Part shown: positions 53,538 through 61,808 of the stretch, piece after piece
Layout of the letters: each line of letters starts with the position of its first letter
Position numbering within the stretch: position 1 is the first letter of the stretch
Source of the DNA: Oscillospiraceae bacterium
Lineage (GTDB): Bacteria > Bacillota > Clostridia > Oscillospirales > Oscillospiraceae
NCBI GenBank assembly: GCA_017469795.1
Contig: JAFUFT010000014.1
Coordinates: forward strand, 1-62,727
Reading direction: 5' to 3'
Length of the DNA: 62,727 nucleotides
Translations under genes and position numbers: made by a program
The notes under the pieces: model-generated
Seen by the model: only the letters and a program-made list of their open reading frames with translations
Databases searched by the model: none
Told to the model about the DNA's origin: nothing

Positions 53538-53563
53538 GGTCGTCTGTGGTTCTTACTGCAACC

Positions 53564-53590
53564 AGGGGAGGGGCTATTGGTCCCTCCCTT
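53564..53590 (+). terminator. attenuator hairpin between SCIFF and its maturase
   Basis: A ten-base-pair stem (53564-53573 with 53581-53590, two G-U pairs) and a seven-base loop, with only a short T run. It likely keeps the maturase less abundant than the peptide. Confidence 0.6.
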
Positions 53591-53623
53591 TCATTGCGTT
53601 TATAACAATTTGGAGGTTCAAAC

Positions 53624-54979
53624 ATGGTACATGCCTTTTCAGTACTCGGATGTAATATCGCGGTCGACGTAAACAGCGGCGCGGTGCACGTCCTCGACCC
53701 GCTGAGTTATGCGCTGGTGCAAGCCGCCGGCGACGATTATTCCAAGATGCCGGTGCTTCCCGACGCAGATCAGACGGAGGCTGCCTCCGCCTGGCAGGAA
53801 CTGCTGGAACTGAAGGAAGCAGGTCTGCTCGACACGCCGATGGATTATGTGGATCCGGCAGATGCCGTCCCGAAGGACGCTCCAGTCAAAGCGCTGTGTC
53901 TCCACGTTGCCCATGACTGCAATCTGCGGTGCAAATACTGTTTTGCATCCACCGGCGATTTTGGAACCGGCCGAAAGATCATGCCGCCGGACACTGCGAA
54001 GAAAGCGATCGACTGGGTCGTTCGGAAATCAGGAAAACGCCATAACATTGAGGTGGATTTCTTTGGCGGCGAACCGCTTATGGCAATGGATACCGTAAAG
54101 GCCACCGTGGAATACGCACGCGCGCACGAAGCCCAGTGGGGCAAGCACTTCCGCTTTACCATGACGACAAACGGTGTTCTGCTGAGCGATGAAAACATCA
54201 AATACTTCAACGAAAACATGGACAACTGTGTCCTCTCCCTGGACGGCCGGAAAGAGATCAACGATAAAAACAGGCTCACCGTAAACGGGAAGGGGAGTTA
54301 TGACGTGATCGTCCCCAAGTTTCTGAAGCTGATTCAGGAGCGGGACAAAAACAAAGATTACTACGTAAGAGGCACCTTCACCCGGGACAACCTGGATTTC
54401 TCAAACGACGTAATCAGCATCGCAGATCTCGGCGTGGACAGCATCTCTGTGGAGCCAGTCACAGCGGACGATTCCGATCCATACAGCCTTCGGGAACAGG
54501 ATCTGCCGCAGATCTTTGAAGAATATGAGCGTCTGGCAAAGATCATGCTGAAACGGAAGGATTTCAACTTTTTCCACTTCAATGTGGATCTGAGCCAGGG
54601 TCCGTGTGTAATCAAACGGATGCGCGGATGCGGCGCGGGATGCGAATATGTGGCAGTCACGCCGGACGGAGACCTTTATCCCTGTCACCAGTTTGTCGGA
54701 AAAGAAGAATTCAAAATGGGCAGTATCTTTGAAGATGACTTCAACATGGAAATAGCAAATACTTTCGCAGGGTTGAACATCTATACCAGAGAAGACTGCA
54801 AAACCTGCTGGGCAAGGTTCTACTGCAGCGGCGGATGCTCTGCCGCGAACCTGAATGCGAACGGGGATATGAAGAAGCCCTACCGAATCGGATGTGAAAT
54901 GCAGCGCAAACGACTGGAATGTGCGATCGCAATGAAGGCAATTGAAGCCGGGGCTGCAGAATTTAGCGAAGATAGATAA
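53624..54979 (+). CDS. scfB: radical SAM maturase of the SCIFF peptide
   Basis: A 451-residue radical SAM enzyme. An N-terminal RRE-like peptide-binding region (residues ~1-85) precedes the cluster motif C99-x3-C103-x2-C106 in HDCNLRCKYCF. The SPASM region follows: CGAGCEYVAVTPDGDLYPCHQF and CKTCWARFYCSGGCSAANL, binding two auxiliary 4Fe-4S clusters. It installs Cys-to-Thr thioethers in the peptide encoded just upstream. GGAGG lies seven bases before the ATG. Confidence 0.95.
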   Translation: MVHAFSVLGCNIAVDVNSGAVHVLDPLSYALVQAAGDDYSKMPVLPDADQTEAASAWQELLELKEAGLLDTPMDYVDPADAVPKDAPVKALCLHVAHDCNLRCKYCFASTGDFGTGRKIMPPDTAKKAIDWVVRKSGKRHNIEVDFFGGEPLMAMDTVKATVEYARAHEAQWGKHFRFTMTTNGVLLSDENIKYFNENMDNCVLSLDGRKEINDKNRLTVNGKGSYDVIVPKFLKLIQERDKNKDYYVRGTFTRDNLDFSNDVISIADLGVDSISVEPVTADDSDPYSLREQDLPQIFEEYERLAKIMLKRKDFNFFHFNVDLSQGPCVIKRMRGCGAGCEYVAVTPDGDLYPCHQFVGKEEFKMGSIFEDDFNMEIANTFAGLNIYTREDCKTCWARFYCSGGCSAANLNANGDMKKPYRIGCEMQRKRLECAIAMKAIEAGAAEFSEDR

Positions 54980-54993
54980 AGTAAATATTAGTT

Positions 54994-55030
54994 ACGCCGC
55001 GTGCAATTTTGCATGCGGCGTCTTTCTTTT
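54994..55030 (+). terminator. terminator of the SCIFF operon
   Basis: ACGCCGCGTGCAA/TTGCATGCGGCGT stem with one G-T mismatch position, followed by CTTTCTTTT. Confidence 0.85.
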
Positions 55031-55310
55031 CCAAGATACTGTGTACAGGGAGAGAGATACACCACAATATGTAGCATTTTTCACGTCCTCATCCGCCAAG
55101 TTGGTTGCGTTGTTTACATAACAATGTATACATAACATTTTGTCATAATCAACAAATTTCTAAAAACTCCTTGATATTTCAACAGTTTTGCGGTATATTA
55201 TCAGTAGCCGATAAGGGAAGCAGTGTGTAAAACTCGGTGGAAAAAATAATTTTCCACAACATATGGTATATCGTCTCCGTCTTACCCATACTATCTATGG
55301 GGTGAGTCAT
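55031..55310. other. AT-rich intergenic region before the xerD unit
   Basis: About 280 bases without a gene. It contains a promoter (55171-55199), two copies of an AACA-type TACATAACA motif near 55115-55137, and a GTGGAAAAttaTTTTCCAC-like hairpin at 55239-55257 that may end or regulate the leader. Confidence 0.4.
55171..55199 (+). promoter_or_regulatory. promoter of the membrane protein-xerD unit
   Basis: TTGATA (55171-55176), 17-base spacer, TATATT (55194-55199). Leader of about 100 bases. Confidence 0.7.
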
Positions 55311-55850
55311 ATGACGAAAGAGCATATTCAATTTGGAGAACCAAGTCGAATTCATCATGCAAATCTATCTCATTTTGTGATGTTCCTGTTTGGTTCATTT
55401 TTCTGCTTGCTGATACTGTATTATGTTGAGTCTTTACACACAATGACCGTTCCTGCACTGGCAGGGGACCTGATTACCGCTCCGATTCACATGGTTTTTC
55501 TCTGGGAAAAATTCTTTGCGATTCTTTTCCTTGCCGCCATGTCGCCATTCGGAGTTGTGATGACCCCGCCGCTTTTCGGTTTTGCCGGCTTCTTTTTGAC
55601 GCTGTTTCTTGCAGCATTCGTGCGTTCTGTCTCTCACGTTTCCGCTTTTGCCCTGTTGATCCCGGTCTTCTTTCTGACGGTATACGGGTTCTTGCTTGGA
55701 AATTGGGCAGCGCGCCAAGCCGCTCGCAGCAGCAGACGCATTTTTCCAGTTTTCCTTGTAACTTTGCTGTTTTGGGCCGCACTGGTTTCCCTGCATTTTG
55801 GATTATCTCATGTTGCAAGCATGGGTTATCATTTCAAAATCGGAGTTTGA
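55311..55850 (+). CDS. SpoIIM-like membrane protein candidate
   Basis: A 179-residue protein with about five hydrophobic segments. No family motif is certain. Its size, topology and position directly before xerD recall SpoIIM, which lies near xerD in Bacillus, but the sequence match is weak. GGGGTGAG stands before the ATG at 55311; a longer frame starts at 55263. It ends seven bases before xerD. Confidence 0.5.
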   Translation: MTKEHIQFGEPSRIHHANLSHFVMFLFGSFFCLLILYYVESLHTMTVPALAGDLITAPIHMVFLWEKFFAILFLAAMSPFGVVMTPPLFGFAGFFLTLFLAAFVRSVSHVSAFALLIPVFFLTVYGFLLGNWAARQAARSSRRIFPVFLVTLLFWAALVSLHFGLSHVASMGYHFKIGV

Positions 55851-55857
55851 TTGTCGT

Positions 55858-56742
55858 ATGAAAACATTTTTGGCTGCTTACGAGCATTATTTGGAACACG
55901 AAAAACACGCATCTGCCAATACCGTAGCTTCTTATATGCGGGATCTTCGGCAGTTCGCGTCATATGCGGATGATCGGCAGCTGAAAGTTCGTGATATCAC
56001 CCAGTCGAATGTCAGCACGTATCTGGACTATCTGGCAGGCCAGGGGAAATCTCCGGCTACTGTATCAAGAAGTCTTGCCTCCTTGAAAGGATTCTTTACA
56101 TATCTGGTAGGGGAAGCTGTGATCGACAGGAATCCCGCACTTCATGTCGCAACTGTGAAAGCCGAAAAAAAGCTTCCGCAGGTATTGACCGGCAAAGAGG
56201 TGGAACGTCTGCTGGCACAGCCAAAATGCTCCGATATGAAAGGATACCGCGACAAGGCAATGCTGGAACTGCTCTACGCCACCGGTATCCGTGTCACAGA
56301 ACTGATTTCCCTGAATCTGACCGACGTCAATCTGGCCGGCAGCTTTATCCGCTGCGAAAGCAAGGGAAAGGAGCGGATCATCCCGCTTTATCCCGCGGCT
56401 GTAGACGCGCTTGCCGTTTACATGCAGAATATTCGTCCTAAAATGATCGCCGACATCGACGAACAGGCTCTGTTTGTGAACGTCAGCGGCGACCGTATGA
56501 GCCGTCAGGGCTTCTGGAAGATCGTCAAGAGCTATCAGGAGAAGGCGCACATCGACAAAGATATCACGCCTCACACTTTGCGTCACAGCTTTGCCACCCA
56601 TTTGCTTGAAAACGGCGCAGATCTCCATTCCATCCAGGAAATGATGGGCCACAGCGATATCTCCTCCACTCAGGTCTATGCGCAGCTGGTCAAGCAGCAT
56701 CTGAAATCTGTATACAACAAGAGTCATCCCAAAGCCATGTGA
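55858..56742 (+). CDS. xerD: tyrosine recombinase, XerD type
   Basis: A 294-residue recombinase of standard XerC/D length. The core-binding domain covers ~1-90. Catalytic residues: Arg in YATGIRVTELI, Lys in CESKGKERIIPL, HTLRHSFATH, HSDIS in the second histidine block and the nucleophile Tyr in TQVYAQL. It resolves chromosome dimers with a second subunit. A second tyrosine recombinase lies at the window end. The ATG at 55858 is preferred over the longer frame. Confidence 0.92.
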   Translation: MKTFLAAYEHYLEHEKHASANTVASYMRDLRQFASYADDRQLKVRDITQSNVSTYLDYLAGQGKSPATVSRSLASLKGFFTYLVGEAVIDRNPALHVATVKAEKKLPQVLTGKEVERLLAQPKCSDMKGYRDKAMLELLYATGIRVTELISLNLTDVNLAGSFIRCESKGKERIIPLYPAAVDALAVYMQNIRPKMIADIDEQALFVNVSGDRMSRQGFWKIVKSYQEKAHIDKDITPHTLRHSFATHLLENGADLHSIQEMMGHSDISSTQVYAQLVKQHLKSVYNKSHPKAM

Positions 56743-56773
56743 AAACGGTGCAGCTTCGGCTGCACCGTTTTTT
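56742..56773 (+). terminator. terminator of xerD
   Basis: AAAACGGTGCAGC-TTCG-GCTGCACCGTTTTTT: a 13-base-pair stem with a UUCG tetraloop and a T6 tail. Confidence 0.95.
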
Positions 56774-56851
56774 CAGATTTGGATTGCACTTGGAATTCCC
56801 GTCGTTTCGTGTTATAGTAATATCGCATTATACAGCAAAGGAGTCATCCGG

Positions 56852-58075
56852 ATGGGATTGTTTTCATATAAAAGCTACTACAAACCCGGGAAGGGGATCG
56901 AGAAAGACGCGCCTGAGAAAAACGCGTTTTTTCGGTTCTTTGAGATTTACGGCAGGAAGTTCTGGCGGTTCATCGAGGTCAACGCCATATATCTGCTGAT
57001 TCTTCTTCCGATCCTTTTGACGGTTTACGCCGAAACATACGACACGCTGTATTCGGTTTTCTCCAGTCGGGGATACACCGGTACATCTGCCTATTATACA
57101 GACGGAAACCTGACCGTCACAGCAATAGAGCCCGGAGCGTCCGGAAATGATTTCACCCTGGATATTGACGCCGACAAGCAAGGAACCTATACGGTCACAC
57201 TCTACACAGACCGGGGCGCAGCAGCAAAAGACGCCTCCGAAACAAAAGACTATTGGTTCGTCTTAGAGGGTGTTTCCACCGTAGAAGACCTTGCTGCCTA
57301 CGAAAACGAATATGTTACGTTTTCCGGCAGCGGTCCTCTCCGCACCATCCACGAGGCTCATCTGCAGGGCGGAGACGGACTCATGAGTACGTTTACACCG
57401 CTGCTTTACCTGGCGATGCTGTATTTTGCTCACGTTCCCGCGCCGATCCGGTGGCTGCTTCTGATTCTTTCCGTACTGGCTTACGGTCCCACAAAGTGCG
57501 GCGTCACATATGTGCTTCGGAACTACTCCCGGCAGAGCCACTCCTGGATCAGCGATATCTGGGATAAGGCAAAGGAAAACTGGAAGTATGGTGTGCTGTT
57601 TGGCGTCATTGACTGCGCGATTGCCGTTCTGGTGATCTTCAATCTGACGTATCATCCGGACGCTTCCATGGCGTCTCTGATTCGAATCACCAAATATCTG
57701 ACGCTTCTGGTGGCATTTCTGTATGTGTTTATGCGGAAATACATCTACCTGATGATCGTCACGGTAAATCTGAATCTTCGTTCCCTCATCCAAAACGCCT
57801 GGCTTCTGGTATTTATCGGGATCTTCCGCAATTTCTTCAGCGGTCTTGCGAACCTGATCATCTGGATCGGCGCATATCTTCTGATCATGGCAGTTCACCC
57901 CTTTTTCGAAATCCTGTTCTTAGGACTGCTGATATACAGCTTTACCAACTTCCTTAGCATCAGCGCCTGCTATCCTCTGATCGACAAATATCTGGTTCAG
58001 CCCATCAAGGAGATGCAGGATGCCGCTGCGGCGCAGGAACCCGCCGAACCGGGCAGCGATAATCCGGAGGGATAA
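56852..58075 (+). CDS. YesL-like large membrane protein
   Basis: A 407-residue protein. The N-terminal FFRFFEIYGRKFWRFIEVNAIYLLILLPI resembles the start of YesL/DUF624 proteins but the protein is nearly twice their length. Residues ~65-175 between the first membrane segments form a polar, beta-rich external domain; five or six further membrane segments follow. No sugar importer adjoins it. Function unknown. AAAGGAG precedes the ATG. The HAD gene follows seven bases later. Confidence 0.65.
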   Translation: MGLFSYKSYYKPGKGIEKDAPEKNAFFRFFEIYGRKFWRFIEVNAIYLLILLPILLTVYAETYDTLYSVFSSRGYTGTSAYYTDGNLTVTAIEPGASGNDFTLDIDADKQGTYTVTLYTDRGAAAKDASETKDYWFVLEGVSTVEDLAAYENEYVTFSGSGPLRTIHEAHLQGGDGLMSTFTPLLYLAMLYFAHVPAPIRWLLLILSVLAYGPTKCGVTYVLRNYSRQSHSWISDIWDKAKENWKYGVLFGVIDCAIAVLVIFNLTYHPDASMASLIRITKYLTLLVAFLYVFMRKYIYLMIVTVNLNLRSLIQNAWLLVFIGIFRNFFSGLANLIIWIGAYLLIMAVHPFFEILFLGLLIYSFTNFLSISACYPLIDKYLVQPIKEMQDAAAAQEPAEPGSDNPEG

Positions 58076-58082
58076 GACCGCC

Positions 58083-58706
58083 ATGCAGATAGATAGTATT
58101 ATCTTTGATCTGGACGGGACCTTGTGGGACTCCGTGGACGAGGTCATTCTGACTTGGAACCGCGTTCTGGCGCGTTATCCCGGCCTGAGAGGCCCGATCG
58201 ATCGGGCAGAGCAGGAATCCCTGATGGGCCTGCAGATGGATGAGATCGCACGCAGGTTGTTTCCATCGGAATCTCCGGAACGTCAGGCGGCACTGATGGA
58301 GGAATGCGTCCAGGAGGAAAACCGGTATTTATATCTCCATGGCGGCCGGCTGTATCCGGATGTGGAGCGTACCCTGACCGCGCTTCACGCCCGTTACCCG
58401 TTGTATATAATCAGCAACTGCCAGAGCGGCTATATTGAGTCTTTTCTGCACGCACACCATCTGTCCGACTGTTTTGACGGATTCCTGTGCTTTGGGGATA
58501 CCGGTCTGAGCAAGGGTGAAAACATCAGGAAACTGATTTCGGACAAGCGCCTGCTCCAGCCTGTATATATCGGCGATACGCTGGGTGACCAGGAGTCGGC
58601 AGACTTTGCGGGCATTCCGTTCATTTTTGCTTCCTACGGCTTTGGGAAACCGGACCATTACGCCGGAATCATCCGCAGGTTCTCCGATCTGGCTCAATGG
58701 GTCTGA
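58083..58706 (+). CDS. HAD-family phosphatase
   Basis: A 207-residue Cof/phosphoglycolate-phosphatase-like HAD hydrolase. Motif I FDLDGTLWDS, motif II YIISNCQSG, motif III lysine in LSKGENI and motif IV IGDTLGDQESADFAG are complete. A four-helix cap is inserted after motif I. GGAGG lies 12 bases before the ATG. Substrate is a small phosphoester, not identifiable. Confidence 0.88.
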   Translation: MQIDSIIFDLDGTLWDSVDEVILTWNRVLARYPGLRGPIDRAEQESLMGLQMDEIARRLFPSESPERQAALMEECVQEENRYLYLHGGRLYPDVERTLTALHARYPLYIISNCQSGYIESFLHAHHLSDCFDGFLCFGDTGLSKGENIRKLISDKRLLQPVYIGDTLGDQESADFAGIPFIFASYGFGKPDHYAGIIRRFSDLAQWV

Positions 58707-58736
58707 TCCGCAATGAATTTTCGTATCAACTACAGC

Positions 58737-58769
58737 AAAACCCGGATGGCTTTTCTGCCATCCGGGTTT
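58737..58769. terminator. bidirectional terminator, HAD and tex
   Basis: AAACCCGGATGGC/GCCATCCGGGTTT stem with a six-base loop between convergent genes. Confidence 0.85.
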
Positions 58770-58789
58770 ATTTGATCTGCATGTTACGC

Positions 58790-60958
58790 TCAGTCAGTTT
58801 TTGCCTGCTTCATGGACAGGCTAATGCGTTTTTTCTTCTCATCTACCGAGAGAATCCTGACCTGTACGACATCGCCAACTGACAGCACCTCAGACGGGTG
58901 TTTCAGATAGCGGTCTGCTATTTCGGAGATATGAATCAGCCCATCCTGATGCACGCCGATATCTACGAACGCACCGAAATCAATGACATTTCTCACCGTT
59001 CCTGCGAGGACCATACCCGGCTTCAGATCTTTGATTTCCAGTACATCTGTACGGAGGATCGGCTGGGGCAGGGAATCCCGCACATCCCGGCCCGGTTTCT
59101 GGAGCTCGGCAACAACATCCAGCAAAGTCGGTACGCCGACGCCAATGGCGTCCGCGACGTTCTGACGTCCCGTCTTATCCACCTCGGCGGAGAGGGAACC
59201 CAGCTTGGACGCTCTGACATCCTCCATGCTGTGATGTGTCAGCGACAGCAGGCGCTCTGCCGCCGGATAGGACTCCGGATGTACAGCCGTATTGTCCAGA
59301 ATGTTCTTACTCTCGGGAATCCGCAGGAATCCGGCGCACTGCTCATAGGCTTTGGGACCAAGTTTCGGAACCTTCAGCAGCTGCTTGCGGTCCGTAAAAG
59401 CGCCGTGTTCTTCCCGATAAGCCACAATATTCTTTGCGATCGTATTCGTCAGTCCGGAAACACGGAGCAGCAGGGAGGGGGATGCAGTATTAGCGTCCAC
59501 ACCCACCGCATTCACACAGTCTTCCACCACGGAGTTCAGGGCGGCATCCAACTGCTTCTCCGGCATATCATGCTGATACTGTCCGACACCGATGGCCTTC
59601 GGTTCAATCTTCACCAGCTCTGCCAGCGGATCCTGCAGGCGCCGGGCGATCGACACGGCAGAACGAAGATTGACGTCGTACTCTGGAAACTCCTCGGCCG
59701 CCAGGGGACTGGCTGAATACACAGAAGCACCGGCTTCCGAAACGATCATATAACTCAGATCGATCCCGTTCTTCTTTTCTGCTTGTATCAGTTCAACCGT
59801 CATCTGTTCCGTTTCTCTGCTTGCGGTTCCGTTGCCGATGGCAATATGGGAAACGCCGTGCTTCCGCACCAACCGGGACAGTGCAGCGATCGCTTCCTGT
59901 TTCTTTCTGTCGCCATGGGTAGGGTAGACCACAGTGGTATCCAGGACTTTCCCGGTTCCGTCTACCACCGCCACCTTGCAGCCCATCCGATATCCGGGGT
60001 CCAGTCCCATGGTTACCTTTCCCTTGACAGGAGGCTGCATCAGCAAAGGCCGCAAGTTCAGCGCAAACTGCTCTATGGCGCCTTTGCAGGCGGTCTCTGT
60101 AAGATCGGAGCGGATCTCACGCTCAATCGAAGGGAAAATCAGGCGGGTATAGGCATCCTGTGCTGCACCGGAAACGAATTCCGTAGCAGGGGAGCCATAC
60201 TTCACAGAAGCCCGCCGGACAGCCTGCATCGCCACATTTTCATTAAGCGCAAGCTGGACCTTGAGGCATTTTTCTTTTTCACCGCGGTTGATCGCAAGGA
60301 TCTGATATCCGTGCAGCTTGGAAATCCGCTGTGAAAACTCGTAGTAAATGCGGTAGACGGAATCTTCTTCCGTAGCTGCCGTGGAAATCAGCGTGCCGTT
60401 ATCGAACAAGAGTGTGCGAAGGGTTTTCCGCAGCGCAGCATTATCGCTGATCCGTTCTGCGATAATATCACTCGCACCCTGCAGCGCTTCTTCCACGGTA
60501 TTCACATTCAGATCCGGATTCACGAACTCGCTCGCCGCTTTTTCCGGTCTGGGACAGTTTTTCTCCTGAGAAAACAGGCGCTCTGCCAGCGGTTCCAGTC
60601 CTTTTTCTTTTGCGATCGTCGCTCTTGTCCGGCGTTTTTGCTTGTAAGGACGGTAAAGATCCTCCAATTCGGAAAGTGTATGGGCACTGTCCAGTGATTT
60701 TTTCAATGCTTCTGTCAGCTTTCCCTGGGATTCAATCCCCCTGCATATCGTCTCACGACGTTCCTGCAGGCCTCGCAGGTACTGAAGCCTCGTCTCCAGG
60801 GTTCGCAGGGACGTATCATCCATCGACCCGTGGAGTTCTTTCCGATACCGCGCAATAAACGGAATCGTATTGCCTTCATCCAGCAACGATATAACGTTTT
60901 CGATATATTTTTCGGGTTTTTCTAATTCTTTTGCCAGTGTTTTGATGATTTGTTCCAT
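58790..60958 (-). CDS. tex: Tex-family RNA-binding transcription accessory protein
   Basis: A 722-residue protein of the Tex family. Domains in order: Tex N-terminal helices with the AKEKGLEPLAERLF region, a YqgF/RNase H-like domain (MGLDPGYRMGCKVAVVDGTG near residue 320), helix-hairpin-helix pairs (VGVDANTASPSLLLRVSGL) and a C-terminal S1 domain (LKPGMVLAGTVRNVIDFGAFVDIG). Widely conserved, involved in transcription of stressed or toxin genes. GAGGTC precedes the ATG. Confidence 0.94.
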   Translation of the reverse strand: MEQIIKTLAKELEKPEKYIENVISLLDEGNTIPFIARYRKELHGSMDDTSLRTLETRLQYLRGLQERRETICRGIESQGKLTEALKKSLDSAHTLSELEDLYRPYKQKRRTRATIAKEKGLEPLAERLFSQEKNCPRPEKAASEFVNPDLNVNTVEEALQGASDIIAERISDNAALRKTLRTLLFDNGTLISTAATEEDSVYRIYYEFSQRISKLHGYQILAINRGEKEKCLKVQLALNENVAMQAVRRASVKYGSPATEFVSGAAQDAYTRLIFPSIEREIRSDLTETACKGAIEQFALNLRPLLMQPPVKGKVTMGLDPGYRMGCKVAVVDGTGKVLDTTVVYPTHGDRKKQEAIAALSRLVRKHGVSHIAIGNGTASRETEQMTVELIQAEKKNGIDLSYMIVSEAGASVYSASPLAAEEFPEYDVNLRSAVSIARRLQDPLAELVKIEPKAIGVGQYQHDMPEKQLDAALNSVVEDCVNAVGVDANTASPSLLLRVSGLTNTIAKNIVAYREEHGAFTDRKQLLKVPKLGPKAYEQCAGFLRIPESKNILDNTAVHPESYPAAERLLSLTHHSMEDVRASKLGSLSAEVDKTGRQNVADAIGVGVPTLLDVVAELQKPGRDVRDSLPQPILRTDVLEIKDLKPGMVLAGTVRNVIDFGAFVDIGVHQDGLIHISEIADRYLKHPSEVLSVGDVVQVRILSVDEKKKRISLSMKQAKTD

Positions 60959-61028
60959 ATTTCAGACCTCATTTTTGTGATAACAGTAGTATTGTATTGC
61001 AAGGAGCGCCGGCTGTCAATCACACAGG

Positions 61029-61057
61029 TTGCAATTCAATTCATGCGGATTTATAAT
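61029..61057 (+). promoter_or_regulatory. promoter of the SGNH hydrolase
   Basis: TTGCAA (61029-61034), 17-base spacer, TATAAT (61052-61057). Confidence 0.75.
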
Positions 61058-61132
61058 ACAAACGCTGAGCAGGAGGGGAGCGGCCGCTGATTTCGGGGCT
61101 GCAGCTCCGAAAACGAGTGGATGGAGGGAACC

Positions 61133-61711
61133 ATGCGCGTTTTTTGTTTTGGTGATTCCAATACATACGGCTATGATCCGAGATCTTATTTGGGCGGACG
61201 TTATCCTGAAAACCTGCGATGGGTCAATATCCTCGGATTATTGACCGGCTGGGATATGATTAACTGCGGTGAAAACGGCCGGGAGATCCCGCGCCGCGAT
61301 GCGGAAGTCCGGCGCTTTCTAATTGAGCTGGAGCAGGCAGACGCAGATCTTCTGATCATATTGCTGGGCGGAAACGATCTTCTGCAGGGCGCATCTCCGC
61401 AGGAGACGGCAAATCGAATGAGTCGTTTTCTGGACGCGATCCAAAAAAGCTCCGGATTCTCCGGTAGAATTCTTTTGATCGGACCGCCGCCAAAGAAGCT
61501 GGGCGCCTGGGTCCCGACCCAGTCCCTTGTAAACGCATCGAAAACGCTGGCGGACCTGTACCGGCAAGTTGCAGAGAACCGAAACGTCGGTTTTTTAGAT
61601 GCACGCAATTGGGGGATCGAGCTCTGTTTTGACGGCGTTCATTTCACGGAATCCGGGCATCGGGCTTTTGCGGAACATATTTTTCGAGAATTCCCGGAGG
61701 GGAGCGATTGA
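61133..61711 (+). CDS. SGNH/GDSL hydrolase
   Basis: A 192-residue esterase. Block I FCFGDSNTYGYD holds the nucleophile Ser, block III is LLGGNDLL and block V is DGVHFTESGHRAF with Asp and His. No signal peptide, so intracellular. Relatives act on acyl esters of sugars or drugs. The ATG at 61133 follows GGAGGGAACC. Terminated by a perfect hairpin. Confidence 0.88.
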   Translation: MRVFCFGDSNTYGYDPRSYLGGRYPENLRWVNILGLLTGWDMINCGENGREIPRRDAEVRRFLIELEQADADLLIILLGGNDLLQGASPQETANRMSRFLDAIQKSSGFSGRILLIGPPPKKLGAWVPTQSLVNASKTLADLYRQVAENRNVGFLDARNWGIELCFDGVHFTESGHRAFAEHIFREFPEGSD

Positions 61712-61723
61712 TTCGGGCGCATC

Positions 61724-61759
61724 AAAAACGCAACAAAATAAAAATTTTGTTGCGTTTTT
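61724..61759. terminator. terminator overlapping the next promoter
   Basis: A perfect 16-base-pair stem AAAAACGCAACAAAAT / ATTTTGTTGCGTTTTT with a four-base loop. Its right arm contains the -35 box of the following gene. Confidence 0.85.
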
Positions 61760-61778
61760 GGTGCATTTATGATATAGT
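61750..61778 (+). promoter_or_regulatory. promoter of the second tyrosine recombinase
   Basis: TTGCGT (61750-61755), 17-base spacer, TATAGT (61773-61778). The -35 box is part of the terminator stem. Confidence 0.65.
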
Positions 61779-61808
61779 CTAAGCAAACAAAGGAAATCAG
61801 GTGATCAA

